Below, piece after piece: positions 42,422 through 51,205 of a stretch of DNA of 64,000 nucleotides. This DNA is from Nocardia sp. BMG111209 (lineage in GTDB: Bacteria > Actinomycetota > Actinomycetes > Mycobacteriales > Mycobacteriaceae). Under the pieces are notes generated by a model, which saw only the letters and a program-made list of their open reading frames with translations, did no database searches and had not been told where the DNA came from. The stretch lies in assembly GCF_000381925.1 (NCBI RefSeq), contig NZ_KB907308.1, forward strand, positions 1,116,001 to 1,180,000. Reading direction: 5' to 3'. Each line of letters opens with the position of its first letter. Positions within the stretch are counted from its first letter, which is position 1. The position numbers were made by a program, and so were the translations under genes.

Positions 42422-42912
42422 CTGAATCTCAGGTACTTCCTGGGTATGGCGATGCCTCCAACCCGTCTGCCTCGGGTTTTCCACGATCGCAAGCAAACTG
42501 TGATCACCGGGGATGCTAGAGCCCGGCTAATAATCGGCGCATCCTCAGAATTGTCGTGACGGCGTGCACAAGGTTAATTTGCGGTGAAGTTGCCACTTGT
42601 CCGATCGGGATTCCGTTGCGCACCAGCCCAACTCGGACATCACCCGACCGTCAGTGATTTACATCACATTGATGCCGGAGTGCGGCGATTCCGCTTGACC
42701 GGACAATCGAATCCTGCTGCCGACCGGGGTGGAACCGTCTGCGCTGGTCACGGCACTGAGCTCACCCGTGGCCCGAGACCCCCGGGGCCGGAACGGCATT
42801 ACCACCCAGCACATGAATACCGTTGGCGGCGAACTTGTCAACTGTATTTCCGGCAGGTTTCCGCGCTCACCGGAACATCGACGCCGTGGCTCGATCGACG
42901 TAGCGTCGAAGT
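42422..42912. promoter_or_regulatory. Divergent 490-bp regulatory spacer
   Basis: The region separates the secreted protein (minus) from the MoxR operon (plus). It is clearly less GC-rich than its surroundings and holds no supportable gene. A CRP-type site is at 42653-42668. A TAATAATCGG stretch (42530s) and a TTAATTTGCGG stretch (42570s) mark likely promoter elements of the secreted protein gene. Confidence 0.5.
42653..42668. promoter_or_regulatory. CRP/GlxR-type site
   Basis: AGTGATTTACATCACA matches the actinobacterial CRP consensus TGTGA-N6-TCACA at nine of ten positions. It lies 232 bases from the secreted protein start and 245 bases from the MoxR start, midway in the divergent spacer. 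Confidence 0.5.
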
Positions 42913-44307
42913 GTGACAGTTCCTGAACACCTGCCCACCACCGCAGGCGAGCTGCGCTCGGCCGGCTACCTGCCACGCACGATCAAGACCGAGATCCGCG
43001 AGAATCTGCTGGCCCGGCTGGGTGCGGGCGAGGATCCGTGGCCCGGCATCGTCGGCTTCGACCGGACCGTGCTGCCGCAGTTGGAGCGCGCGCTGCTGGC
43101 CGGCCACGACGTGGTGCTGCTCGGTGAGCGCGGCCAGGGCAAGACCCGACTGCTGCGTACCCTGATCGGCCTGCTGGACGAGTGGACCCCCGTGATCGCC
43201 GACGCCGAACTCGGCGAGCACCCGCTCGAGCCGATCAGCCCGGCCGGGCGCCGGCTGGCCGCCGAACTCGGCGACAACCTGCCCGTGGCCTGGCGGCATC
43301 GCTCCGAGCGCTACGCCGAGAAGCTCGCCACCCCCGACACCTCCGTCGGCGACCTGATCGGCGATGTCGACCCGGTCAAGGTGGCCGAGGGCCGCAGCCT
43401 CGGCGATCCGGAGACCATCCACTTCGGCCTGGTGCCGCGCTCGCATCGCGGCATCGTCGCTATCAACGAGCTACCCGACCTCGCCGAGCGCATCCAGGTG
43501 GCGCTGCTGAACGTGATGGAGGAGCGCGACATCCAGGTCCGCGGCTACACGCTGCGCCTGCCGCTGGACGTGCTGCTCGTCGCCACCGCCAATCCCGAGG
43601 ACTACACCAACCGCGGCCGGATCATCACCCCGCTGAAGGACCGGTTCGGCGCGGAGATCCGCACCCACTACCCGCTGACGGTCGAGGCCGAGATGGCCCT
43701 GATCCGGCAGGAGGCCGACCTGGTGGCCGAGGTCGGCGATCCGCTGGTCGAGGTGCTGGCCCGATTCGTCCGGCAGCTGCGCGAATCCTCCGCTATCGAC
43801 CAGCGGTCCGGCGTGTCGGCGCGGTTCGCCGTCGCCGCGGCCGAGACCGTCGCCGCCGCGGCGCTGCGCCGATCCGCGCTGATCGGTGAGACGCCGGCGG
43901 TCGCCCGGCCGGTCGATCTCGACGCGGTCCCCGCGGTCCTGCGCGGCAAGCTCGAATTCGAATCCGGCGAGGAGGGCCGCGAACAGGAACATCTCACCCA
44001 CCTGCTGCGCCGCTCCTTCGCGGAGACCGCGCGCGGCCGGCTCGGCGGGTTGGACCTGCGGCCGCTGGCCGAGGCCGTGGGCGACGGACATCTGGTCACC
44101 ACCGGCGAGCGGGTGGCGGGCACCGAGGTACTGGCCGCGCTGCCGGAACTGCCCGTGCTGCACGAGGTGGCCCGGCGCCTGGGCGCCGAGGCCGCCGATC
44201 CGCCGACCCGGATCGCGGCGGCCGTCGAATTCGGCCTCGAGGCGCTGTATCTGGCCCGCCAGATCGCCAAGGATTCCGACGACGGCATGGCGGTGTACGG
44301 GCGATGA
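42913..44307 (+). CDS. MoxR-type AAA+ ATPase (Mg-chelatase-like)
   Basis: A 464-residue AAA+ ATPase resembling M. tuberculosis Rv0958. Walker A GERGQGKT (71-78), the Walker B/sensor region [11 protein letters not shown] and the sensor-1 Asn in [14 protein letters not shown] are present, and the C-terminal part is the AAA lid. Such ATPases work with VWA-domain partners as chaperones or metal-insertion machines, and the partner is the next gene, whose start overlaps the stop (ATGA). The GTG start fits the spacing. Confidence 0.93.
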   Translation: MTVPEHLPTTAGELRSAGYLPRTIKTEIRENLLARLGAGEDPWPGIVGFDRTVLPQLERALLAGHDVVLLGERGQGKTRLLRTLIGLLDEWTPVIADAELGEHPLEPISPAGRRLAAELGDNLPVAWRHRSERYAEKLATPDTSVGDLIGDVDPVKVAEGRSLGDPETIHFGLVPRSHRGIVAINELPDLAERIQVALLNVMEERDIQVRGYTLRLPLDVLLVATANPEDYTNRGRIITPLKDRFGAEIRTHYPLTVEAEMALIRQEADLVAEVGDPLVEVLARFVRQLRESSAIDQRSGVSARFAVAAAETVAAAALRRSALIGETPAVARPVDLDAVPAVLRGKLEFESGEEGREQEHLTHLLRRSFAETARGRLGGLDLRPLAEAVGDGHLVTTGERVAGTEVLAALPELPVLHEVARRLGAEAADPPTRIAAAVEFGLEALYLARQIAKDSDDGMAVYGR

Positions 44308-46259
44308 CCGTCCCCGGCCGCTACTCCTACGGGCCGTACCACGACGGCCCCGATCCGCTGGCGCCCCCACTGGATCTGCGCGAGGCGCTCGACCAGATCG
44401 GGCGCGAGGTCATGGAGGGTAGCTCGCCGCGCACGGCGCTGCAGGAGCTGTTGCGGCGCGGTACCCGCAACATGAGCGGGCTCGAGGAGCTGACCCGGCG
44501 GCTGTGGCAGCGCCGGGCCGAGATCACCCGGCGCAACCGGCTCGACGGCACCCTGCAGGAGGTGCGGCGACTGCTGGACGAGGCCGTCGAGGCCGAGCGC
44601 GGCGCCCTGTTCCCCGATCCCTCCGACGATGCCCGCTTCGCCGAGGCCCAGCTCGACGCGCTGCCGTCGAGTACCGCGGCCGCGGTCAACGAACTGTCCG
44701 AATACCGGTGGAAGTCCGAGACCGGCCGCGAGAACTACCGCAAGATCCGGGATCTGCTCGGCCAGGAGCTGATGGAATCCCGGTTCCAGGGCATGAAACA
44801 GGCGCTGCAGGGCACCACGCCCGAGGATGTCGAGCGGATCCGCGAGATGCTGTCCGATCTCAACGATCTGCTCGCGACCCACGCGCGCGGGGAGGACACC
44901 GAGCGGCAGTTCGCCGATTTCATGACCAAGCACGGCGAGTTCTTCCCCGAGAATCCGCGCAACACCGACGAGTTGATCGATGCGCTCGCCGCGCGTGCGG
45001 CGGCCGCGCAGCGGATGCTCAACTCGATGTCGGAGGAGCAGCGGGCGGAACTGTCCGAGCTGATCGGTCAGGCGTTCGGCGATCCGCGCATCGCCGGGCA
45101 GGTCGCCGCCCTCGATGCGAATCTGCGCGCGCTGCGTCCCGGTGAGGACTGGGAGTCGTCCCAGCGCTTCCGCGGGCAGGATCCGCTCGGCCTCGGCGAG
45201 GGGGCGCAGGCGCTGCAGGATCTGGCCGAATTGGACGCGCTCGCAGAACAACTCGCGCAGTCCTATCCCGGCGCCCGGCTGGAGGACATCGATCTCGACG
45301 CGCTGGCCCGCCAGCTCGGCGAGGACGCGAGCGTCGACGCGAAACGGCTCGCCGAACTCGAGCGGGAACTGCGCCGCCAGGGCCTGTTCGAGCGCACCTC
45401 CGACGGATCGCTTCGCTTGACGCCCAAGGCCTTACGCCGTCTCGGTGAGGTGGCGCTGCGAGATATCGTGGGCCGGTTGCGATCCCGGCGCGGCGAGCGC
45501 GACACCGCGCGGGCCGGCGCCGCGGGCGAGCCGACCGGCGGTTCCCGGCAGTGGCAGTTCGGCGACACCGAACCGTGGGACGTGTCGCGCACCGTGCGCA
45601 ACGCGGTGCTGCGGTCCGCGTCGACCGGGCGGCGCGAGGTACGGATTGACGTCTCCGACGTCGAGATCATGGAGACCGAGCAGCGCTCCCGCGCCGCCGT
45701 CGCGCTCTGCGTCGACACCTCGTGGTCGATGGTGCAGGACGGACGCTGGCTGCCGATGAAGCGCACCTCGCTCGCGTTGCACCAGCTGATCAGCACCCGA
45801 TTCCGTTCCGACGCACTGGAATTGATCACCTTCGGGCGGCACGCGGGCACGGTGGACATCGGCGAGCTGACCGCCCTGGAGGCGGTCTGGGAGCAGGGCA
45901 CCAACCTGCACCACGCGCTGCTGCTCGCGGCCCGGCATCTGCGCCGCCATCCCGACGCGGTGCCGGTCGTCCTGGTCGTCACCGACGGCGAGCCGACCGC
46001 GCATCTGGAACCGGGCGGCGACACCTGGTTCAACTGGCCGCCGGATCAGCGCACCCTGGCGGTGACCATGGCCCAGGTGGACGCGCTCGCGAAACTCGGT
46101 GCGTCGGTGACGGTGTTCATGCTCGGCGAGGATCCGCGGCTGCAGGCCTTCGTCGATCTGGTCGCCCGCCGCAGCGGCGGTCGCGTGGTCGCACCGGATC
46201 TGGACGGGCTGGGCACGGCAGTGGTCTCGGACTACCTACGCGGACGGCGGCGCGCATGA
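44304..46259 (+). CDS. VWA-domain partner of the MoxR ATPase
   Basis: A 651-residue protein resembling Rv0959. The N-terminal two thirds are long charged helices (probable coiled coils, about 60-380), followed by a VWA domain (about 460-640). The metal-ion-dependent adhesion site DTSWS (471-475) is intact, and VVTDGEPTAH is the second MIDAS element. The protein lacks a signal peptide, so the pair acts in the cytoplasm. It is coupled on both sides by four-base overlaps. Confidence 0.92.
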   Translation: MTVPGRYSYGPYHDGPDPLAPPLDLREALDQIGREVMEGSSPRTALQELLRRGTRNMSGLEELTRRLWQRRAEITRRNRLDGTLQEVRRLLDEAVEAERGALFPDPSDDARFAEAQLDALPSSTAAAVNELSEYRWKSETGRENYRKIRDLLGQELMESRFQGMKQALQGTTPEDVERIREMLSDLNDLLATHARGEDTERQFADFMTKHGEFFPENPRNTDELIDALAARAAAAQRMLNSMSEEQRAELSELIGQAFGDPRIAGQVAALDANLRALRPGEDWESSQRFRGQDPLGLGEGAQALQDLAELDALAEQLAQSYPGARLEDIDLDALARQLGEDASVDAKRLAELERELRRQGLFERTSDGSLRLTPKALRRLGEVALRDIVGRLRSRRGERDTARAGAAGEPTGGSRQWQFGDTEPWDVSRTVRNAVLRSASTGRREVRIDVSDVEIMETEQRSRAAVALCVDTSWSMVQDGRWLPMKRTSLALHQLISTRFRSDALELITFGRHAGTVDIGELTALEAVWEQGTNLHHALLLAARHLRRHPDAVPVVLVVTDGEPTAHLEPGGDTWFNWPPDQRTLAVTMAQVDALAKLGASVTVFMLGEDPRLQAFVDLVARRSGGRVVAPDLDGLGTAVVSDYLRGRRRA

Positions 46260-47137
46260 AGATTCGGTTCGGGGTCGGGTCCGGGGCACAGACGGCGGCC
46301 GAGGAACTGCCCGCGATGGTGGACCGGCTGGAGGCCGCGGGGATCGACTCGCTGTGGCTGTCGGAGATCGTCTACTCCGAGGCGGTGGAGCCGATCGTCG
46401 GCATGGCGTTCGCGCTGTCGCGGACCACCCGGCTGAAGGTCGGCACCTCGGTGGCGATCCTGCCGGGACGCAATCCGGTGCTGGTCGCCAAACAGCTGGC
46501 CTCGCTGGCCGCGCTGGCGCCGAAGCGGGTGCTGCCGGTGTTCGGATTGCAGCCGGCCCGGCCCGGCGAGCGCGCGCTGTTCCCGGTGCCCGAGGGGAAA
46601 CGCGGTGCGGTCTTCGACGAGTCGCTGCGGCTGCTGCGCGCCGCGCTCGACGGCGGCGAGGGCCCGTTCACCGGCGAATTCTTCGAGGTGCCGGAGGTGG
46701 CGTTGCGGCCGCGTTCGGCCCGGCCGCTGGACATCTGGCTCGGCGGTTCCGCGCCCGGCGCATTCCGCCGCATCGGCCGGTACGGCGACGGCTGGCTGGG
46801 CAGTTTCCTGACCGCGGCCGAGGCCGACGCGGGCATCCGCGCCATCCGCGCGGCCGCCGCCGAGGCCGGCCGGGAGATCGAACCGGATCACTTCGGCATC
46901 AACCTGACCCTGGCCGACGGCGAACTGCCCGCGGACCTGGCGGCGGCGATCCGCCGCCGCCGGCCCGACAGTGACCCGCGCGACCTGATCGCCGCCGACT
47001 GGCCCGCACTGCACCGCCTGATCGACGGTTATCTCGCGGCCGGGCTGACCAAATTCGTCGTCACACCCACCGGCAAACAGCCGTTCGACGAGTTCACCGA
47101 GCGCTTCGCCGCGGAACTGCTGCCCCGCCAGAACTGA
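46256..47137 (+). CDS. LLM-class F420-dependent oxidoreductase
   Basis: A 293-residue luciferase-like TIM barrel. The start KIRFGVGSGAQTAAEELP, the GTSVAILPGRNP segment and the DIWLGGSAPGAFRRIGRYGDGWL motif match the TIGR03854-type F420-dependent oxidoreductases. It resembles Rv0953c of M. tuberculosis, near Rv0958-Rv0959 in that genome. The ATG overlaps the VWA stop as ATGA, so it is the third gene of the operon. The substrate is unknown. Confidence 0.9.
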   Translation: MKIRFGVGSGAQTAAEELPAMVDRLEAAGIDSLWLSEIVYSEAVEPIVGMAFALSRTTRLKVGTSVAILPGRNPVLVAKQLASLAALAPKRVLPVFGLQPARPGERALFPVPEGKRGAVFDESLRLLRAALDGGEGPFTGEFFEVPEVALRPRSARPLDIWLGGSAPGAFRRIGRYGDGWLGSFLTAAEADAGIRAIRAAAAEAGREIEPDHFGINLTLADGELPADLAAAIRRRRPDSDPRDLIAADWPALHRLIDGYLAAGLTKFVVTPTGKQPFDEFTERFAAELLPRQN

Positions 47138-47144
47138 TCGGCCC

Positions 47145-47504
47145 CTAGGCCGACGTGGCGGGGTCAAGCCGGATCTGCACGCGCACGCCCTTGTCGTCGC
47201 GCTGCGTCACCGCGTGCCCGGTCCGGGCCACGCCGTCGAGTGTGATGGTGATCGGCCCGCCGTCGCCGAGGAAATTGCGCCACCACGACTTCTGCTCCGG
47301 CATCGAGACGGCGATGGTGACGTCGTCACCGGAGCGGGTGTAGCCGATCGGCGTCGTGATGGTGCGGCCGGATTTCCTTCCCACATAGGTGATCTCGGTG
47401 ATGTACCGGCTCACCCGGGGCCCGATCCACGGCGCCTTCGTCAGGGCGACGATCCCGCCGTTGAACCCGTGGATCACCGGTGCCAGCACCTTGCCCAACT
47501 CCAT
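47145..47504 (-). CDS. Ddn-like deazaflavin-dependent nitroreductase
   Basis: A 119-residue protein of the DUF385/FDOR family, the deazaflavin (F420)-dependent nitroreductases. The TKAPWIGPRVSRYITEITYVGRKSG segment and the WWRNFLGDGGPITITLDG motif hold the cofactor. The start at 47504 is chosen because GGAGG precedes it; the longer frame to 47543 lacks this. It is convergent with the F420-type oxidoreductase gene, which shares the cofactor family. Confidence 0.9.
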   Translation of the reverse strand: MELGKVLAPVIHGFNGGIVALTKAPWIGPRVSRYITEITYVGRKSGRTITTPIGYTRSGDDVTIAVSMPEQKSWWRNFLGDGGPITITLDGVARTGHAVTQRDDKGVRVQIRLDPATSA

Positions 47505-47570
47505 CGTGCCCTCCTGTTCGCTGATCGGATACCGGCCCCCCAACCTAGCCGAACCGGCCGGGATCGGCCG

Positions 47571-48594
47571 TCACCCCGCGTAGGCGGCCGAGACCGTGGC
47601 GAAGACGGCCTTGGGCTCCCAGGACAGGCCGGGATAGGTCGTGCCCGTGCCCTTTTCGAGGACCCGCACGATGCCGTAACTCGCCAGATCGAGATCGCGC
47701 CGGGATTCGCCGGGCCGATGCGGGAAGTCGTGCAGGGCGAAGGTGAAGACGAAGGTGGCGTCGACGCCCTCGGTGTCGAAGATGTCGAGCAGTTCGCGCA
47801 CGTATCGCGCCTGCCCGGCCTCGTCGCGGAGATAGTCGCCGTCCAGATGCGAAGGGGCGCCGGTGTTCTCGTCCTTCACGACGATGTCCAGCCCACTCGC
47901 GCCGCGATCGGGGGCGCCTGCGAAGCTCGCGCAGCCGAATTCGGTGATCGCGACCGGTTTGCCTTGGGCCACCACGGTTCTCACCCCCTCGGCGAAGGCG
48001 TCGGCGACCTCGGCCGATCGATACAGATCCACCGAGACGATATCGAACAGCGACCAGTCGACCCGCTCCAACGGGACCGCGGCATAGGTGATCGGACCGC
48101 CGAAGCGCTCCCGGATCGTCGCGGCGGCCGCGGCGAGGAAGTCGTTGATCCGCGGGGTGACCTCGGCGATCACGGCGGGCAGGCGGTCGCGATGACGCAA
48201 CAGCCCGTCGAGTCGTTGCGCCAAGGTGTCCCCGGTGAGGAAACCCGGAACCATCAGGGACAGTTCGGCGCCCGCTACGAAGACCACCTCCGCGCCGCCG
48301 CGCCGCAGCCGCTCCGCCTCGTCGGCGCAGGCGGCGAAGAGCGCGAGGATCTCGTCGGCGTTCAGATCGAGAGGGTACGGTGAGTACCACACCTCCAGGC
48401 CGAGATCGGCGGCGAGGCGCGCGGCCAGGGCCAGTCGCCCGGGATCCCCGCCCATCACCCGGACGGCGTTGCAGTGCAGATCGTCGCGAACTATCCGCAG
48501 TTCACGCGCGACCACCTCCGGATCGAGGTCGGGACGGGAGAACGTGCCGTTCTGCAGGAAGCCGGGTGTCGTAGCTGATACCTCTGGCGCGCAT
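47571..48594 (-). pseudogene. TIM-barrel hydrolase-like gene with one-base frameshift
   Basis: Two overlapping frames form one protein. The start MRARGISYDT is in one frame (ATG at 48594, AAGGG upstream), and GFLQNGTFSRPDLDPEVVARE onward is in the next frame. Removing one C from the CCC run (GGG on the plus strand, 48563-48565) gives a continuous 340-residue protein. The remainder looks like a glycoside-hydrolase-like TIM barrel: LHCNAVRVMGGDPGRL, VDWSLFDIVSVDLYR and the acidic AITEFGCASF at the barrel end. It may be a real pseudogene, programmed frameshift or sequencing error. A palindrome is between it and the divergent TetR. Confidence 0.8.
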
Positions 48595-48620
48595 GATCGA
48601 ACCCTTCATCGGGAAAATAC

Positions 48621-48635
48621 GGTACTTGAAGTACC
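48621..48635. promoter_or_regulatory. TetR operator between divergent genes
   Basis: GGTACTTGAAGTACC is a perfect palindrome around a central G. The outer bases extend the match (ATACGGTACTT against AAGTACCCTAT, ten of eleven). It lies between the frameshifted barrel gene and the TetR gene, 27 bases from the former start, where it can control both. Confidence 0.7.
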
Positions 48636-48692
48636 CTATTGCCGAGGAGTGCGGGACCGCAAGCATGTGGGTGCGGGGTACCGTGGGTAACC

Positions 48693-49298
48693 GTGTCGGA
48701 AGCAGCGGAGACGGAAGGCGGCGCGGGGACCCGGCGGCGGGGGGCCGCCCTGGAAGCGGCAATCCTGCGCGCGGCCGCCGACGAACTCACCGAATCGGGT
48801 TTCGCCGGGCTCACCATGGACAAGGTGGCGCAGCGGGCCGGCACCAACAAGAACGCCCTGTACCGGCGCTGGCCGAACCGCCTGGCGCTCGGTATCGCCG
48901 CCTACCGGCAGCTGACCACCGAGGTCGACCGGCCGGACACCGGCGACCTGCGCGGTGACATGCTCGAACTGCTCCGCCGCGCGAATCGGCACTGGAGTTC
49001 ACCGCTCGGCACGATCCTGCGCGAGTTGCTGGCGGCCGCCGGCGGCGCCACCGAACTGGTGGCCCGGCTGCCCGAGCAGTCCGCCGACGGCATGACCGCC
49101 GACTGTCTCACCATTCTGGGCCGGGCCGTCGCGCGCGGCGAGGCCGCCCCGGAGGCCCTGCATCCCCGCGTCGCGACGGTCGCAATGGTGTTGCTGCGCA
49201 ACGAATTCGTCGTCCGCGGCGTCCCCAGCGCACCCGACGACGTGCTCGTCGACATCATCGACGAGGTCTACCTGCCGCTGATCCGCGGCCGCGGCTGA
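48693..49298 (+). CDS. TetR-family regulator
   Basis: A 201-residue TetR regulator. The helix-turn-helix is FAGLTMDKVAQRAGTNKNALYRRW; the C-terminal part is a TetR_C_33-like ligand domain. The start is uncertain: GTG at 48693 gives the usual N-terminus, an upstream TTG at 48639 is in frame. It is divergent from the frameshifted TIM-barrel gene, and the palindrome at 48621-48635 is in the spacer. Confidence 0.88.
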   Translation: MSEAAETEGGAGTRRRGAALEAAILRAAADELTESGFAGLTMDKVAQRAGTNKNALYRRWPNRLALGIAAYRQLTTEVDRPDTGDLRGDMLELLRRANRHWSSPLGTILRELLAAAGGATELVARLPEQSADGMTADCLTILGRAVARGEAAPEALHPRVATVAMVLLRNEFVVRGVPSAPDDVLVDIIDEVYLPLIRGRG

Positions 49299-49330
49299 TC
49301 CGGTCCCGCACCGGCGGCCGGTGTGCCGGA

Positions 49331-50473
49331 CTAGGCCCCGGCCAGATGCCGGGCGATGACCAGGCGCTGGATCTGGTTGGTGCCCTCGAAGATCTGCATC
49401 ACCTTCGCCTCCCGCATATAGCGCTCGACCGGGAAGTCCTGGGTGTAGCCGTAGCCACCGAACACCTGGACCGCATCGGTGGTGACCTTCATGGCGGCAT
49501 CCGTGGCCGCCAGTTTCGCGACACTGGCCTGACGGGAGTACGCCAGCCCCGCGTCCCGGCGGCGGGCGGCGTCGAGGTAGGTGGCCCGCGCGGTGTCGAC
49601 GGCCGCGGCCATATCGGCCAGGACGAATCCCAGGCCCTGATGATCGATGATCCTGCGGCCGAACGCCTCCCGCTCCTTGGCGTAGGCGACCGCGTCGTCC
49701 AGGGCGCGCTGCGCGAGTCCGGTGGCGACGGCGGCGATACCCAGCCGGCCGGAATCGAGTGCGCTGAACGCGATCGAAAGTCCCTGCCCCGGTTCACCGA
49801 TACGCCGCTCGGCGGGGACGAACGCATCGTCGTAGGACGCCGTGGTGGTGGGTACCGCGCGCAGCCCCATCTTCTCCTCGGGCCGGCCGAAGTCGAGCCC
49901 TTCCGTATCGGCCGACACCAGGAAACAGGAGATCCCGCGCGATCCCTCGCCGGTCCGGGCGAACAGGGTGTAGTAATCGGCCTTGCCGCCGTTGGTGATC
50001 CACGCCTTGGAACCGGTGACGCGGTACCCGCCGGGCGCCTCGGTGGCCCGGCACCGCAGTGCGGCCGCATCCGATCCGGCCTGCGGTTCGGACAGGCTGT
50101 AGGCGCCGATCAGAGTGCCGGACAACATATCCGGCAGCCACCGCTGCTTCTGCTCGGCGGTGCCGTAGGCGAACAGCGGATGGCACGACAGACTGTGCAC
50201 GCTCACCGCGACCGCGACCGCCGCCCACCGGTACCCGATCTCCTCCAGCACCTGCAGGTACACCTCGTACGGCTGCCCGCCGCCACCGAACTCCTCCGGG
50301 TACGGCAGGCTCAGCAATCCGGCCGCCCCCAGCGCGCGGAACGCCTCCCCCGGATAGGTCTCGTTCTTCTCGGCCGGGACGACCTGGGGTTCGAGCACCT
50401 TCTCGGCGATCTCCCGGGTCAGCTCCAGCAGGTCCCGGGCCTCCGGGGTGGGCAGCAGGCGGTCCACCGGCAT
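49331..50473 (-). CDS. Acyl-CoA dehydrogenase
   Basis: A 380-residue FAD enzyme that introduces a double bond into an acyl-CoA. The segments AYSLSEPQAGSDAAAL and GSKAWITNGGKADYYTLFA are the ACAD signatures, and the catalytic Glu lies in QIFEGTNQIQRLV near the C-terminus. GGTGAGGAGAGG precedes the ATG at 50473. It is divergent from a TetR gene with 105 bases between; that regulator probably controls it. The chain-length preference cannot be told. Confidence 0.93.
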   Translation of the reverse strand: MPVDRLLPTPEARDLLELTREIAEKVLEPQVVPAEKNETYPGEAFRALGAAGLLSLPYPEEFGGGGQPYEVYLQVLEEIGYRWAAVAVAVSVHSLSCHPLFAYGTAEQKQRWLPDMLSGTLIGAYSLSEPQAGSDAAALRCRATEAPGGYRVTGSKAWITNGGKADYYTLFARTGEGSRGISCFLVSADTEGLDFGRPEEKMGLRAVPTTTASYDDAFVPAERRIGEPGQGLSIAFSALDSGRLGIAAVATGLAQRALDDAVAYAKEREAFGRRIIDHQGLGFVLADMAAAVDTARATYLDAARRRDAGLAYSRQASVAKLAATDAAMKVTTDAVQVFGGYGYTQDFPVERYMREAKVMQIFEGTNQIQRLVIARHLAGA

Positions 50474-50578
50474 GTCGTCCCTCTCCTCACCGCATTCGAC
50501 GTCGTTGCTCATCACATTACGTACCGCACTTGATTACATGCAAGACAGCACGCAATTTGTCCCCGCTAGACTGGACCG

Positions 50579-51184
50579 ATGACCTCTCCTCTGCCGCCCA
50601 ACAAACATCAGGAGAAGAGTCTGCGGACCCGGGCGCTGCTGCTGGACGCGGCGATCGACTCACTGGCGGAGGTCGGCTACGGCAGCGCCTCGATCGCGGA
50701 CATCACCGCGCGCGCCGGGGTCACCCGCGGTGCGCAACTGCACCACTTCCACACCCGCGCGGAACTGTTCGCCCAGACCATCGGCCATCTGACCCAACGC
50801 CAGCGCGAGGCGATGCAGCGGCGCGCCCGCGCCCTCGGCGAGAACGTCACCGCCGGTGGCGTTCTGGTGGAGCTGGTGACGGCGACCTTCGCCGGCAAGC
50901 TGGGGCGCGCGGCGGTGGAACTCTACGTCGGCATCGCCTACGAGCGCGCGCTGCGGCGCGAAATGCTGCGCGTACAGCACGATCTCACTGTCGAACTGCT
51001 CGACATGTGCACCGCCCGGCTGGATCCGGCGCTCCCCCGCGAACGCCTGGAGTCCGCGTTCTGGATCACCATCAACGTGGTACGCGGCGCCACCCTCGAC
51101 GATATGGTCGGCCGGGACCGGGCCCGCCGCAAACAGGTCCTGGCCGACTGGACCGCCCTGGCCGACCACGCGTTGCGCGGCTGA
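50579..51184 (+). CDS. TetR-family regulator of the acyl-CoA dehydrogenase
   Basis: A 201-residue TetR regulator with the helix-turn-helix YGSASIADITARAGVTRGAQLHHF. The divergent acyl-CoA dehydrogenase gene is the probable target. The spacer (50474-50578) is AT-rich and contains the words CATTACGTAC and GATTACATGC, but I find no convincing dyad. The hydrolase gene lies convergent downstream. Confidence 0.9.
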   Translation: MTSPLPPNKHQEKSLRTRALLLDAAIDSLAEVGYGSASIADITARAGVTRGAQLHHFHTRAELFAQTIGHLTQRQREAMQRRARALGENVTAGGVLVELVTATFAGKLGRAAVELYVGIAYERALRREMLRVQHDLTVELLDMCTARLDPALPRERLESAFWITINVVRGATLDDMVGRDRARRKQVLADWTALADHALRG

Positions 51185-51205
51185 TCCCGGCCGGACGATC
51201 GGCGG

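Noticed and set aside
42584..42916. A 110-codon plus-strand frame in the divergent spacer
   Set aside because: It has no domain or ribosome site, has poor codon use for this genome and overlaps the likely promoters.
49309..49323. CACCGGC/GCCGGTG as a terminator after the TetR gene
   Set aside because: The arms leave a one-base loop and no T-tract; a shorter stem is possible, but support is weak.
50474..50578. An operator for the acyl-CoA dehydrogenase TetR
   Set aside because: CGCACTTGAT resembles the boxes at 54059 but occurs once without the 13-base partner, and no dyad is visible.
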